Origin: Photorhabdus sp. CRCIA-P01
Lineage (GTDB): Bacteria; Pseudomonadota; Gammaproteobacteria; Enterobacterales; Enterobacteriaceae
DNA length: 64,000 bases
Reading direction: 5' to 3'
Assembly (NCBI RefSeq): GCF_003545805.1
Contig: NZ_NMQR01000014.1
Span: 39,680-103,679, forward strand
Position 1 is the stretch's first letter; every line of letters begins with the position of its first letter. The position numbers were made by a program, and so were the translations under genes. The notes under the pieces were generated by a model. That model ran no database searches, had not been told where the DNA came from, and saw only the letters and a program-made list of their open reading frames with translations. Of the stretch, positions 37,536-47,437 are shown piece after piece.

Positions 37536-39914
37536 ATGCCCAATAATAACCTCACCCCGCGTAATGTGCTTTGGTATAACCAATTAGGTATGCATGATAT
37601 TGACCGGGTTGGTGGTAAAAACGCCTCCCTGGGAGAAATGATCACTCACCTGTCAGAGTTGGGGGTTTCTGTCCCGAATGGTTTCGCCACGACAGCACAG
37701 GCATTTAATGATTTCTTGGAACAAAGTGGTGTCAATCAGCGTATTTATGACTTGCTGGATGAAACGAATGTTGATGATGTCAATCAACTGGCTAAAGCAG
37801 GCGCACAAATTCGCCAATGGGTGATTGATACGCCATTTCTGCCACAACTGGAAAAAGATATTCAGGATGCTTATCAACAGTTGTCTGAAGGAGAGCCCGA
37901 AGCCTCTTTTGCCGTACGTTCTTCGGCAACGGCTGAAGATATGCCTGATGCCTCTTTTGCCGGGCAGCAGGAAACCTTTCTAAACGTGCAAGGCATTGAT
38001 GCCGTGATGGTTGCCATCAAGCATGTGTTTGCTTCATTGTTTAATGATCGCGCTATTTCCTATCGTGTCCATCAGGGATATGACCATCGGGGGGTTGCAC
38101 TATCAGCGGGTATACAACGTATGGTGCGTTCTGATCTCGCCTCTTCCGGTGTGATGTTCACTATTGATACTGAATCAGGGTTTGATCAGGTTGTTTTTAT
38201 TACCTCTGCTTACGGATTGGGTGAGATGGTTGTTCAGGGCGCTGTGAATCCGGATGAGTTCTATGTTCATAAATCAACCCTGAATAAGGGTAAACCGGCC
38301 ATTGTGCGACGCAATCTAGGTTCTAAAAAACTGCATATGATCTATGCTGACAATAAAGAACATGGTCAGCAGGTACGTATCGAAGATGTACCAGCATCAC
38401 AACGCCATCGTTTCTCTTTGGCTGATGAAGAAGTTGAGGCATTGGCGCGTCAGGCGTTATTAATTGAAAAACATTATGGCCGGCCAATGGATATTGAATG
38501 GGCTAAAGATGGTCATAACGGCAAGTTATACATTGTTCAGGCGCGTCCTGAGACTGTCCGCTCAAACCAGCAGGTTATGGAGCGTTACCAACTGAATGAA
38601 CAAGGTCAGGTATTGGTGGAAGGGCGAGCCATAGGCCATCGTATTGGTGCGGGTCGAGTAAAAGTCATTCACAACTTGAATGAAATGGATCGTATCCAAC
38701 CGGGGGATGTTCTGGTCACTGACATGACTGATCCGGATTGGGAGCCTATTATGAAAAAAGCCGCTGCGATTGTGACTAACCGCGGTGGCCGGACCTGTCA
38801 CGCCGCGATTATTGCTCGTGAATTGGGCATTCCCGCAGTGGTTGGATGCGGTGATGCAACAGAGCGCCTGAAAGAAAATCAGTCGGTGACAGTTTCCTGT
38901 GCGGAAGGTGATACGGGTTTTGTTTATCAGAATCAACTGAATTTTACTGTACAAAGTTCTCAAGTCGATCAATTACCAGAGCTTGATGTAAAAATTATGC
39001 TCAACGTCGGCAATCCAGATCGTGCATTTGATTTTGCCCGTTTGCCGAATGATGGCGTAGGTCTTGCTCGTTTAGAGTTTATTATTAATCGGATGATTGG
39101 TGTACATCCCCGTGCATTACTGGAGTTTGATCAGCAAACTCCCGAATTGCGGCAAGAGATAAAATCGCTGATGGCAGGTTATGACAATCCGGTTGAGTTC
39201 TATGTTGGGCGCTTGACGGAGGGGATTGCCACTCTGGCGGCTGCATTCTGGCCGAAACGGGTTATTGTCCGTTTGTCTGATTTTAAATCCAATGAATATG
39301 CCAATCTGGTTGGTGGTGACATTTATGAACCTGATGAAGAGAACCCTATGCTCGGTTTCCGTGGTGCAGGGCGTTATGTTTCCGACAGTTTCCGTCGCTG
39401 TTTTGCATTAGAGTGCGAAGCCGTTAAACGTGTACGTAATGATATGGGGTTGACCAACGTTGAAATTATGATCCCGTTCGTTCGTACGGTAGCACAGGCT
39501 GAAGCCGTGATTGCTGAACTGGCATCTCAAGGGTTGAAGCGCGGTGAAAACGGATTGAAAGTCATTATGATGTGTGAGATTCCGTCCAACGCAATTCTGG
39601 CAGAACAGTTCCTTGAACATTTTGATGGCTTCTCTATTGGTTCTAATGATATGACTCAACTGACTCTTGGTTTGGACCGGGATTCCGGGGTGGTATCCGA
39701 ACTATTTGATGAGCGTAATGATGCGGTCAAGGCTCTGCTTTCGTTAGCTATTCAGGCGGCTAAGCGTCAAAACAAGTATGTGGGAATTTGTGGTCAGGGG
39801 CCTTCGGACCATCAGGATTTTGCTCATTGGTTGATGGAAGAAGGGATTGATAGCCTGTCATTAAATCCAGATACCGTTGTAAAAACTTGGTTAGGATTAG
39901 CGAAAGTGAATTAA
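37536..39914 (+). CDS. ppsA: Phosphoenolpyruvate synthase
   Basis: PEP synthase (pyruvate, water dikinase), 792 aa, used in gluconeogenesis. The N-terminal ATP-grasp domain starts [19 protein letters not shown]. The phosphohistidine domain carries the catalytic His in [17 protein letters not shown], and the C-terminal TIM barrel ends in [11 protein letters not shown] start at the ATG at 37536 ([10 protein letters not shown]), giving the E. coli length; the frame extends to 37485. It is divergent from ppsR. Confidence 0.97.
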   Translation: MPNNNLTPRNVLWYNQLGMHDIDRVGGKNASLGEMITHLSELGVSVPNGFATTAQAFNDFLEQSGVNQRIYDLLDETNVDDVNQLAKAGAQIRQWVIDTPFLPQLEKDIQDAYQQLSEGEPEASFAVRSSATAEDMPDASFAGQQETFLNVQGIDAVMVAIKHVFASLFNDRAISYRVHQGYDHRGVALSAGIQRMVRSDLASSGVMFTIDTESGFDQVVFITSAYGLGEMVVQGAVNPDEFYVHKSTLNKGKPAIVRRNLGSKKLHMIYADNKEHGQQVRIEDVPASQRHRFSLADEEVEALARQALLIEKHYGRPMDIEWAKDGHNGKLYIVQARPETVRSNQQVMERYQLNEQGQVLVEGRAIGHRIGAGRVKVIHNLNEMDRIQPGDVLVTDMTDPDWEPIMKKAAAIVTNRGGRTCHAAIIARELGIPAVVGCGDATERLKENQSVTVSCAEGDTGFVYQNQLNFTVQSSQVDQLPELDVKIMLNVGNPDRAFDFARLPNDGVGLARLEFIINRMIGVHPRALLEFDQQTPELRQEIKSLMAGYDNPVEFYVGRLTEGIATLAAAFWPKRVIVRLSDFKSNEYANLVGGDIYEPDEENPMLGFRGAGRYVSDSFRRCFALECEAVKRVRNDMGLTNVEIMIPFVRTVAQAEAVIAELASQGLKRGENGLKVIMMCEIPSNAILAEQFLEHFDGFSIGSNDMTQLTLGLDRDSGVVSELFDERNDAVKALLSLAIQAAKRQNKYVGICGQGPSDHQDFAHWLMEEGIDSLSLNPDTVVKTWLGLAKVN

Positions 39915-39943
39915 TTGAGAATAATACTCAATTGAAACTAAAG

Positions 39944-39968
39944 GCCCGTCAAAATAATGGCGGGCTTT
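39944..39968 (+). terminator. ppsA terminator
   Basis: GCCCGTC and GGCGGGC pair (one G-T) around an AAAATAAT loop, followed by TTTCT, 30 bases after the ppsA stop. The T-run is short, so strength is uncertain. Confidence 0.65.
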
Positions 39969-40020
39969 CTAACAACTAGAGTCGTTAATTATAGTTTTAC
40001 GGAAAAGTATAAAAATAGCG

Positions 40021-40128
40021 AAAAAAAAAGCCTATCATGGGCGTGATAGGCAAGGACTACACACAGCAATATAAGCGTTTCTAACAAGTAGAACCATTAA
40101 AAGGAGAAATAAACGTCTCGTTCATAGC
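40021..40128 (-). ncRNA. rprA: RprA small RNA
   Basis: On the minus strand, TTGCTGTGTGTAGTCCTTGC is nearly identical to the 3' half of E. coli RprA, followed by a terminator hairpin (GCCTATCACGCCCATGATAGGC) and a T-run ending at 40021. The position next to ydiK on the same strand is as in E. coli. The 5' end near 40128 is inferred from TAATAT at 40135-40140, giving about 108 nt, the known length. RprA activates rpoS translation with Hfq. The 5' half differs from E. coli. Confidence 0.87.
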
Positions 40129-40162
40129 CCGCTTATATTAATTTAGTTAAATAGTTTATTCA

Positions 40163-40178
40163 TTAAGAATTGTCCTAA
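40163..40178 (-). promoter_or_regulatory. RcsB box of rprA
   Basis: TTAAGAATTGTCCTAA fits the RcsB/RcsAB box TAAGAATATTCCTA except for the central dinucleotide. On the minus strand it ends about 22 bases before the TAATAT -10 (40135-40140), so it overlaps the -35 region. rprA is a known target of the Rcs phosphorelay. Confidence 0.7.
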
Positions 40179-40357
40179 TTTCCGTATTATTTACGGCTAT
40201 AATGAGCCAAATTTAACTAATTTTTAACAATTATTTTACAATAATGATATTTAATGAATGAGCATCTCAGAAGAGTGATAAGCTTTATAAGATTATGCTT
40301 TAGCGAAAGAGCTAATTCTCTTTCGCTACATAAGTCAGGATTAATTATCATACAAAT

Positions 40358-41467
40358 TTATTCTGAAAATTCCTGTTCCAAATATTTTTCAGTTTCGGCT
40401 AAATCATTTTCAGGCTCTGGAACTTCATTCATCCATGCGATTAATAAACGATAAGCAACGGCTAATACAACGGGGCCGATAAATAAGCCAATCATGCCAA
40501 ATGAGAGTATTCCACCAATAACACCTATTAATATCAGCGCCATAGGTAAATCTGCGCCCAGACGGATTAAAAATGGGCGAAGAAATCCATCCATTGTCGT
40601 TACGATACAGCTCCAGACCAGTAGCACGGTTCCCCAGGTTGTATCACCTGTCCAATAAAGCCAGGCAACAGCGGGAACTAAAATCAATAATGGACCGAGT
40701 TGAGCGACACAACAGACAAACATGAGTACTGTCAGCAACGTAGCATAAGGAATGCCTGAAACAGCCAAGCCAAGACCACCGATAATGGCTTGAACCAATG
40801 CGGTAACCACCACGCCGAGCGCTACGGCACGGATGGATTGTGCTGCCAACAGAATGGCGGCATCTCCGCGTTTACTTGCCAGGCGAATAGCGAAATGGCG
40901 AATGCTTATCGTCACCTGTTCGCCTTTTAGATATAAGAGCACGCTGAATAGCACCATCAAACAGAGATGGAATACGAAACGCCCGGCATTTGCCGCCTGA
41001 GTAAAGAACCAGGTTGCTGCTTCTCCAACATAAGGCTGGACTTTAGCTATCAGAACATTTCCACCATCAGTAATGAGTGAGTTCCAACCGCTGTAAAGTT
41101 TATCGCCAACCAGAGGAATACTATTCAGCCAGGTCATTGTCGGTATCTGAAAATGAGAGGGGGATTTAGCCCACTGGATTAATGGCGCGCTGTTTTCCAA
41201 TAAACTACTGACCAGTAATGCAATAGGGATCACAAATAATAGAATTAGCAGTAGCGTCATGATGGAGACAGCAATCCAGCGTTTACCCCATAAACTGTTC
41301 TGTAGTTTTTCTAATAATGGCCAGGTGGCGATAACAACCATGCCGGCCCAGACAAAACCAAAGATAAAGGGCTTAATCACCCAAAAGCTGGTAACAATTA
41401 ACAGTGACAGGAAAATTAAAGTAAATAATAGTTTTGGTAGGTCATAATACGGTTGAGATTTGTCCAT
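40358..41467 (-). CDS. ydiK: AI-2E family transporter YdiK
   Basis: A 369-aa polytopic protein of the AI-2E/PerM family with about eight helices. It has the conserved C-terminal segment LIRLGADLPMALILIGVIGGILSFGMIGLFIGPVVLA. The length and the rprA neighbour match E. coli YdiK. Its substrate is not established. It is divergent from ydiJ. Confidence 0.9.
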   Translation of the reverse strand: MDKSQPYYDLPKLLFTLIFLSLLIVTSFWVIKPFIFGFVWAGMVVIATWPLLEKLQNSLWGKRWIAVSIMTLLLILLFVIPIALLVSSLLENSAPLIQWAKSPSHFQIPTMTWLNSIPLVGDKLYSGWNSLITDGGNVLIAKVQPYVGEAATWFFTQAANAGRFVFHLCLMVLFSVLLYLKGEQVTISIRHFAIRLASKRGDAAILLAAQSIRAVALGVVVTALVQAIIGGLGLAVSGIPYATLLTVLMFVCCVAQLGPLLILVPAVAWLYWTGDTTWGTVLLVWSCIVTTMDGFLRPFLIRLGADLPMALILIGVIGGILSFGMIGLFIGPVVLAVAYRLLIAWMNEVPEPENDLAETEKYLEQEFSE

Positions 41468-41690
41468 AAGTTAATTTCTCTCAGGGATTTAGTGGCGCTA
41501 AAGATAATGAATACATAGGATGTTATCTACGGGTTACTCAAAATAGGTGAATATTATGATAAGGTAAACGCTTGCCTTCTCAGACAAATCAGTTAACGGT
41601 AGTAAATGGTTACGGCTGATTAAGGCATTGATTCAAAGATAGTATAAATAAAGCAATGTGGACACTCATTTTAAAAGGGTCAAAACGATA

Positions 41691-44600
41691 ATGATCCCAC
41701 GCATATCACAAGCACCGCACGTCAGTGAGGTCGCACAGAAATTCTTGGATACATTAAAGGCACAAGGATTTACCGGAGATGTTGCCAGCAGTTATGCCGA
41801 TCGTCTGACAATGGCGACGGATAACAGTATCTATCAACTCTTACCACAGGCTGTCGTTTTCCCTCGATCCAGTGCAGATGTGGTTTTACTGGCTCGAATT
41901 GCAGGTGAAAAAGAATATCAGAATTTGACATTTACTCCACGTGGTGGCGGTACAGGCACAAACGGTCAGGCGCTTAATGATGGTATTGTGGTGGATATGT
42001 CTCGTTATATGAATCGAATCCTTGAGATTAACCCGGAGCAAGGTTGGGTCAGAGTTGAAGCGGGGGTGATTAAAGACCAACTGAACCAATATTTGCGTCC
42101 ATATGGTTATTTCTTTTCACCGGAGCTTTCAACCAGTAACCGTGCAACATTGGGCGGTATGATTAATACCGACGCATCCGGTCAGGGCTCACTGGTCTAT
42201 GGTAAAACTTCTGATCATGTTCTTAGCCTACGGGCAGTTCTATTAGGGGGGGAATTACTTGACACCCGCGCCATGGATATAGTCCAGGCGGAATCGATTG
42301 CGCAAGAAGATTCGGTTACCGGTCGCATTTATAACACAGTGCTTAGTCGTTGCCGTGAACAACGTGAACTTATCGTTGAAAAATTTCCCAAACTTAATCG
42401 CTTTTTGACCGGTTATGATTTGCGCCATGTTTTCAGTGACGATATGAGAAAGTTTGACTTAGGCCGTATCTTAACCGGTTCAGAAGGAACGCTAGCCTTT
42501 ATTACCGAAGCGGTTTTGGATATTACCCCGCTGCCAAAAGTTAGGCGGTTGGTGAATGTGAAATATGGTTCATTTGATTCTGCACTGCGTAATGCTCCTT
42601 TTATGGTGGAGGCAAAGGCATTATCGGTTGAGACCGTGGATTCCAAGGTGCTGAATTTAGCGCGTGAAGATATCGTCTGGCACTCAGTTAAGGAATTGAT
42701 CACGGATGTTCCTAACAAAGATATGCAGGGGTTGAATATTGTTGAATTCAGTGGCGATGATCAACCTTTGATAGATCGGCAAGTAGAAACACTTTGTCAG
42801 CGCCTTGATGAACTGATGGATGGTAATCAAGCTGGCGTTATTGGTTATCAAATTTGCCGAGAGTTAGCTGATATTGAGCGTATTTATGCAATGCGCAAGA
42901 AAGCGGTTGGCTTGTTGGGTAACAGTAAAGGTGCGGCGAAACCCATTCCTTTTGTAGAAGATACGTGTGTGCCGCCACAGTATCTTGCTGATTATATTGC
43001 GGAATTTCGGCAGCTATTGGATAGCCATCATCTCAATTATGGCATGTTTGGTCATGTGGATGCGGGGGTGCTGCATGTTCGGCCGGCGCTGGATATGTGC
43101 GATCCTCAGCAAGAGATACTGATGAAACAGATTTCTGATGAAATTGTCAGTCTCACCGCACGTTATGGTGGTTTGTTGTGGGGAGAGCATGGTAAAGGGT
43201 TTCGCGCTGAATACAGCCCGGCATTTTTCGGTAGCATCTTGTATGAAGAATTACGCCGGATCAAGGCCGCCTTTGACCCGGATAACCGCTTGAATCCAGG
43301 TAAAATTTGTCCTCCGATGGGGGTTGATGCCCCGATGATGAAAGTCGATGCGGTTAAGCGAGGAACGTATGACCGGACAATTCCGATAAATGTAAAGAAT
43401 ACATTCCGTGGCGCTATGGAGTGTAATGGGAATGGGCTCTGTTTTAATTTCGATGTAAAAAGCCCGATGTGTCCATCAATGAAAGTGAGTCAGCAGCGTA
43501 TCCATTCGCCGAAAGGACGCGCGACACTCGTGCGTGAATGGCTGCGTCTTTTGACTGAACAGGGTGTGGACCCGACGCTATTGAAACAGGGATTAGAACA
43601 AAAACGACCAAGTTTGCGTGGGTTGATTGAAAAGACTCGCAATAGCTGGCAGGCATGGCGCGGGGAGTATGACTTTTCTCACGAAGTGAAAGAGGCAATG
43701 TCTGGTTGTCTGGCATGCAAAGCTTGTTCAACGCAGTGCCCGATTAAAATTGATGTTCCATCATTTCGTGCACGTTTTCTTGAGTTATATCACGGTCGTT
43801 ATTTTCGCCCTTTACGTGATCATATCGTGGCGAGTGCGGAAAGCAGTACGCCATTAATGGCTAAGGTTCCTCGGCTATTTAATTTCTTCCTGAAACAGCC
43901 GTGGATGCAAGAATTGAGTCGCCGGACTATCGGCATGGTGGATTTACCTCTGTTATCCAGCCCGACGCTGCACCAACAACTGGCGGGTCATTATGCACTT
44001 TCGACCACACTGGAACAGCTTGAAAAAATGGAACAGGTTCATCGTAACGAACATGTGTTGATCGTTCAGGACCCGTTCACTAGCTATTACGATGCTAAAG
44101 TTGTGGTTGATTTTGCCTGTTTGGTAGAAAAATTGGGATATAAACCCGTATTGCTGCCATTTTCTCCAAACGGCAAAGCACAACATATCAAAGGTTTCTT
44201 ATCCCGTTTTGCTAAAACGGCCAAAAAGACGTCAGATTTTTTGAGCCGGGTTGCTGAGTTGGGTATTCCAATGGTCGGTGTCGATCCAGCGCTGGTACTG
44301 TGCTACCGGGACGAATATAAAGAAATTCTGGGAGAGCGGCGTGGCAAGTTTGAGGTTCAGCTTGTTCATGAATGGTTGATTAATACCTTACCAGAGAAAA
44401 GTGACCGTGAAGAAAGATCCGGTGATAAATGGTATCTATTTGGACATTGTACCGAAGTGACTATGCTACCGGGCAGTAGTCAACAGTGGGGAAAAATTTT
44501 CCATCGGTTGGGTAGCAAGCTGGATAATATCAGTGTAGGCTGCTGTGGCATGGCTGGAACCTATGGTCATGAAAACAAAAACATAGAACACTCTATTGGT

Positions 44601-44750
44601 ATCTATAAATTATCCTGGCAACCTGCCTTGCAGAAATTACCCTTGGAGCGTTGTTTAAGCTCCGGTTATTCCTGCCGCAGTCAGGTTAAGCGGATAGAAG
44701 GGCAAGTACTTAAGCATCCGTTGCAAGCTTTATTGGAGATAATCCCATGA
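41691..44750 (+). CDS. ydiJ: FAD/4Fe-4S oxidoreductase YdiJ (D-2-hydroxyglutarate dehydrogenase type)
   Basis: A 1019-aa fusion flavoprotein. The N-terminal FAD_binding_4 domain contains FTPRGGGTGTNGQALNDGIV; FAD-oxidase C follows (MFGHVDAGVLHVRPALD). Then come a ferredoxin-like segment with CLACKACSTQCP and C-terminal CCG-type cysteines (NISVGCCGMAG). Homologues oxidise D-2-hydroxy acids. I start at the ATG at 41691 (MIPRISQAP), which matches E. coli; the frame opens at 41658. The stop overlaps menI by 4 bases, the same pairing as E. coli ydiJ-ydiI. Confidence 0.94.
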   Translation: MIPRISQAPHVSEVAQKFLDTLKAQGFTGDVASSYADRLTMATDNSIYQLLPQAVVFPRSSADVVLLARIAGEKEYQNLTFTPRGGGTGTNGQALNDGIVVDMSRYMNRILEINPEQGWVRVEAGVIKDQLNQYLRPYGYFFSPELSTSNRATLGGMINTDASGQGSLVYGKTSDHVLSLRAVLLGGELLDTRAMDIVQAESIAQEDSVTGRIYNTVLSRCREQRELIVEKFPKLNRFLTGYDLRHVFSDDMRKFDLGRILTGSEGTLAFITEAVLDITPLPKVRRLVNVKYGSFDSALRNAPFMVEAKALSVETVDSKVLNLAREDIVWHSVKELITDVPNKDMQGLNIVEFSGDDQPLIDRQVETLCQRLDELMDGNQAGVIGYQICRELADIERIYAMRKKAVGLLGNSKGAAKPIPFVEDTCVPPQYLADYIAEFRQLLDSHHLNYGMFGHVDAGVLHVRPALDMCDPQQEILMKQISDEIVSLTARYGGLLWGEHGKGFRAEYSPAFFGSILYEELRRIKAAFDPDNRLNPGKICPPMGVDAPMMKVDAVKRGTYDRTIPINVKNTFRGAMECNGNGLCFNFDVKSPMCPSMKVSQQRIHSPKGRATLVREWLRLLTEQGVDPTLLKQGLEQKRPSLRGLIEKTRNSWQAWRGEYDFSHEVKEAMSGCLACKACSTQCPIKIDVPSFRARFLELYHGRYFRPLRDHIVASAESSTPLMAKVPRLFNFFLKQPWMQELSRRTIGMVDLPLLSSPTLHQQLAGHYALSTTLEQLEKMEQVHRNEHVLIVQDPFTSYYDAKVVVDFACLVEKLGYKPVLLPFSPNGKAQHIKGFLSRFAKTAKKTSDFLSRVAELGIPMVGVDPALVLCYRDEYKEILGERRGKFEVQLVHEWLINTLPEKSDREERSGDKWYLFGHCTEVTMLPGSSQQWGKIFHRLGSKLDNISVGCCGMAGTYGHENKNIEHSIGIYKLSWQPALQKLPLERCLSSGYSCRSQVKRIEGQVLKHPLQALLEIIP

Positions 44751-45163
44751 TTTGGAAACGTGATATTGGACTGGATAGCCTGAATCAAGTAAATAGCCAA
44801 TGTATGATGGGCCATCTGGGCATAAAAATCACGCATATCGGTGATGACTATATCGAAGGCACAATGCCGGTTGATTATCGCACGCGTCAGCCATTTGGTT
44901 TATTGCATGGCGGGGCATCTGTTGTGCTGGCAGAATCACTCGGTTCTTTAGCTGGGTATCTCTGTTCCGAAGGTGAGAAAAAAGTTGTTGGGTTGGAAAT
45001 CAATGCTAACCATATTCGGTCGGTTCGTAGTGGTGAAGTGAAAGGCGTATGTAAACCTCTTCATATTGGCCGCAATCACCAGGTGTGGCGAATTGATATT
45101 TTTGATGAGCGGCAACATTTGTGCTGTACCTCTCGATTAACCACATCAGTTTTGCCTGGATAA
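44747..45163 (+). CDS. menI: 1,4-dihydroxy-2-naphthoyl-CoA hydrolase MenI
   Basis: A 138-aa hot-dog-fold thioesterase of menaquinone synthesis. QPFGLLHGGASVVLAESLGS is the conserved catalytic region with the Glu base, and VGLEINANHIRSVRSGEVKG is the second family motif. It is about 136 aa in E. coli (YdiI). The start overlaps the ydiJ stop as ATGA. Confidence 0.93.
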   Translation: MIWKRDIGLDSLNQVNSQCMMGHLGIKITHIGDDYIEGTMPVDYRTRQPFGLLHGGASVVLAESLGSLAGYLCSEGEKKVVGLEINANHIRSVRSGEVKGVCKPLHIGRNHQVWRIDIFDERQHLCCTSRLTTSVLPG

Positions 45164-45225
45164 AATACAAAAAAAGTAGAAGTAGGTTATTGGTGTGGAA
45201 TAACCTACTATTTAAGTGAAAAAGT

Positions 45226-45411
45226 TATTTTTATAATATCATTGCTTATGTGATCTGTTTATATATCTGATGAATTTGAATGTCGAATAGAATGGATATG
45301 GTGAATTATATTAAAGGGATTGATATCGAAATAGATAAAAATTTCCTTTTATTTAAATCTATAAACGCCGGTATATATCAATTAATGCTAAAATTTCAGC
45401 GATTTTAATTT
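45226..45411 (+). repeat. Direct repeat copy A near hok
   Basis: About 186 bases, imperfectly repeated at 45948-46142. The best-conserved end is ACGCCGGTATATATCAATTA and the CTAAAATTTCAGCGATTTTAA that follows. It carries no gene. Together the pair brackets the first hok locus. Confidence 0.7.
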
Positions 45412-45544
45412 GTGTCATTTTCGCTGGAATTTATACCGAATATCAGCAGTAAATCACAAGTCAGGGATGGCTTACTGTAAATAAACTGAGAAATATAATG
45501 TAATATATATATAGATATATGTATTTTGCTTTGATATATTCTGG

Positions 45545-45692
45545 GCGGGCGCTTGAGACTATCTGTTTCTGGCGTGCTGGAGCGGATAGAAGAAAGCCCC
45601 AAATGATCTTTCAATCAATTTGAGGCCTATTCTTTATGCTTCACAACATAAGACTAGCCTCTTACACGCCGAAAGGCAAGGAGACGCTAACT
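45545..45692 (+). promoter_or_regulatory. hok mRNA leader (mok-type upstream frame)
   Basis: GGGCGCTTGAGACTATCTG resembles the 5' end of hok mRNAs, where the translational activator element lies. GAAAGCCCC and GAGGCC further on mark the antisense-binding region. A frame from 45636 (MLHNIRLASYTPKGKE) runs into hok in the same phase and may act as the mok-like leader. Structural regulation is inferred from the family. Confidence 0.5.
45585..45645 (-). ncRNA. Putative Sok-type antisense RNA
   Basis: The minus strand reads GGCCTCAAATTGATTGAAAG and then ATCATTTGGGGCTTTCTTCT, the same plan as plasmid R1 Sok: a GCCTC 5' region, a hairpin and GGGGC before a T-rich end. It is complementary to the hok leader, so it should block translation. 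Ends are approximate. Confidence 0.4.
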
Positions 45693-45845
45693 ATGAAACA
45701 GCAAAAAGCGGTACTTATCGCTATTATCGTTATCTGTATTGCCGCTTTAGCGGCTATGATGGTCACGAGGAAGGATCTCTGTGAGGTTCGCATCCGAAGC
45801 GGCCAAACGGAGGTTGCTGTTTTCATGGATTACGAACCCAAGTAA
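45693..45845 (+). CDS. hokD: Type I toxin, HokD-like
   Basis: A 50-aa membrane toxin. KQQKAVLIAIIVICIAALAA is the single helix, and TRKDLCEVRIRSGQTEVAVF with the conserved Cys is the periplasmic part; the end DYEPK matches too. It is close to E. coli HokD (RelF), which depolarises the membrane. AAGGAGACGCTAACT precedes the ATG. It should be silenced by an antisense RNA from its leader. Confidence 0.88.
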   Translation: MKQQKAVLIAIIVICIAALAAMMVTRKDLCEVRIRSGQTEVAVFMDYEPK

Positions 45846-45947
45846 GAGCAACGGCGGGGAGTAATCCCCGCCATCTCTAATGTTGTTGAACATGGCTCTC
45901 AAGCGCCCGATCACCAACTATTAATTGCTATCCCGTCATTTTATCCA

Positions 45948-46142
45948 TATTTTTATAATATCACGGGTTATTTGAATTGATTATATATATTCGATAAATT
46001 TAAATGTCGAGTGTAATATGAATGGTGAATGATATTAAAAGAATTAATATTGGAATAGGTAAAAACCTAATTGCAAATTTTTATTCAAATCTGTAAACGC
46101 CAGTATATATCAATTAATCCTAAAATTTCAGCGGTTTTAATT
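45948..46142 (+). repeat. Direct repeat copy B between the hok loci
   Basis: Imperfect copy of 45226-45411 in the same orientation; 195 bases, with ACGCCAGTATATATCAATTA then CCTAAAATTTCAGCGGTTTTAA. It lies between the two convergent hok genes and contains no gene. Confidence 0.7.
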
Positions 46143-46186
46143 TACGTTTAATTCCATTTAAATATGAAGGGTGCCTGAGAACTAAG

Positions 46187-46279
46187 TCATAACAACATCT
46201 CCCTTGTTATCCATGTGAACAGGAGTAACGTCACACAAATAATGATCAAACTAAATATTGCGATTTTTTGCGGCTTCAT
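46187..46279 (-). pseudogene. Truncated hok gene, second locus
   Basis: A 30-aa Hok-like frame, MKPQKIAIFSLIIICVTLLL then FTWITREMLL and a stop. The helix is complete, but the Cys-containing C-terminal half (as in TRKxLCEVR) is missing. Reading in the next frame gives LCYDLVLRH, so a frameshift or stop has broken it. The leader on the minus strand (46445-46280) is well kept, with GGGTGCTTGAGACTTTCTG and AAAGCCCC, so the antisense part may survive. The remaining hydrophobic peptide might still act. Confidence 0.7.
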
Positions 46280-46445
46280 AGCCTTCTCTCCTTGCTTTTT
46301 GCCAGATAAGAGGCTAGCCTTATGTTGCTTATGCATAGGAGTAGCCTCATTTCGATTTATAGTCGGATGGGGCTTTTCTTTTTCTGCCTGAAACATAATT
46401 TCTACTTAGAACATAATGCTCAAGACAGAAAGTCTCAAGCACCCG
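46280..46445 (-). promoter_or_regulatory. hok-type leader of the second, truncated locus
   Basis: The minus strand contains GTGCTTGAGACTTTCTGTC at its start and AAAAGCCCCATCC plus GAGGCTACTCC further on, the same elements as the first hok leader. A frame from 46396 enters the hok remnant in phase. It is convergent with the first locus. Confidence 0.45.
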
Positions 46446-46968
46446 GAGGCAGTATACGTTTATTCGCATGAGATGCAAGATCTTGAAAAGATTTATTATG
46501 GTTACGTAATACCTTCGAATTAAATTAGCAGCTAGTAAAGCTATTAATAAAAAAAGGAAAGAGTGTTGAAAGTGGAATATATAGATAAACTTGTTTCTTA
46601 ATGCATTTAATTAATTGCGTCGATTAAATAGAAATTCTATTTGCATATATTATCATCATAATGACAACCTCTATTTTGCATCTCCGGCTAACTATGTCAA
46701 TTTTATCTGGCTGGCTGCTATTTTCATACTGGGGAAGGAATTACTCTCCCGTATATCTAAAAGCTCACATCAAATGGTATTTCTGATGAACTTTTTGTGC
46801 TTTTTTCTTACGCCAATAAGTAAAAAATAGCACAATTGATCAAACTAATAATTTATAGATAAAACAGTAAATTAAAGATATGCCTTCATGTGAAATGAAC
46901 ATAAATAATCGTATTTGTATAAAATTTGTACTGTTCAAGGTATATCCTCTTAAAACAAATGGTTGAAG
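46446..46968 (+). other. Intergenic region before suf, no convincing gene
   Basis: AT-rich DNA between the second hok leader and the suf promoter. A 71-codon frame at 46615 lacks a ribosome binding site and family resemblance, so I do not call it. Nothing else is recognised. Confidence 0.5.
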
Positions 46969-46988
46969 TGATAAAGGTTATCATTACC
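46969..46988 (+). promoter_or_regulatory. Fur box of the suf operon
   Basis: TGATAAAGGTTATCA (46969-46983) is palindromic and TGATAAAGGTTATCATTACC fits the 19-base Fur box at 15 positions. It lies 70-90 bases before sufA. Fur repression of suf is known in E. coli. I could not recognise IscR or OxyR sites. Confidence 0.65.
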
Positions 46989-47056
46989 ATTGTACGGGAG
47001 GAGAACTCTCCGATAACGGCGGTAAAAATGGCTATAGAACAAATGTGAGGTCAACT

Positions 47057-47425
47057 ATGACAAATAGTGTTGAAACCTTTTCTCTGAATGAAACCGCATG
47101 GCAGGGAATTACTATCACCGCGAGAGCCGCAGCGCAGATCCTGAAATTGATGCAGCAAAACCCACAAAGTAAGGGATTATATCTGGGGGTTAAGCAGTCA
47201 GGATGTGCCGGCTTTGGCTATGTGTTTGAGATGGTTAACGATCCAGCACCTGATGATCTAAGGTATGGAAATGAAGGTGCATGTCTATATGTCCCTCTGA
47301 AAGCCATGCCATTTATCGATGGTACTGAGGTGGATTTTGTCCGTGAAGGTTTAAATCAGATATTTAAATTCAATAATCCAAAAGCACAACATGCCTGTGG
47401 GTGTGGTGAAAGCTTTGGTATATAA
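47057..47425 (+). CDS. sufA: Fe-S carrier protein SufA
   Basis: A-type Fe-S carrier, 122 aa. The three cluster cysteines are C50 (VKQSGCAGFGY) and the pair in ACGCGES near the C-terminus; PFIDGTEVDFVREGLNQIFKF is highly conserved. I start at the ATG at 47057 (MTNSVETF), which has GAGG upstream and gives the E. coli length; a GTG lies 12 bases earlier. First gene of sufABCDSE. Confidence 0.95.
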   Translation: MTNSVETFSLNETAWQGITITARAAAQILKLMQQNPQSKGLYLGVKQSGCAGFGYVFEMVNDPAPDDLRYGNEGACLYVPLKAMPFIDGTEVDFVREGLNQIFKFNNPKAQHACGCGESFGI

Positions 47426-47437
47426 GTGTACCAATAT

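Noticed and set aside
46615..46830. 71-codon frame in the hok-suf spacer
   Set aside because: No ribosome binding site, odd composition and no family resemblance; probably chance.
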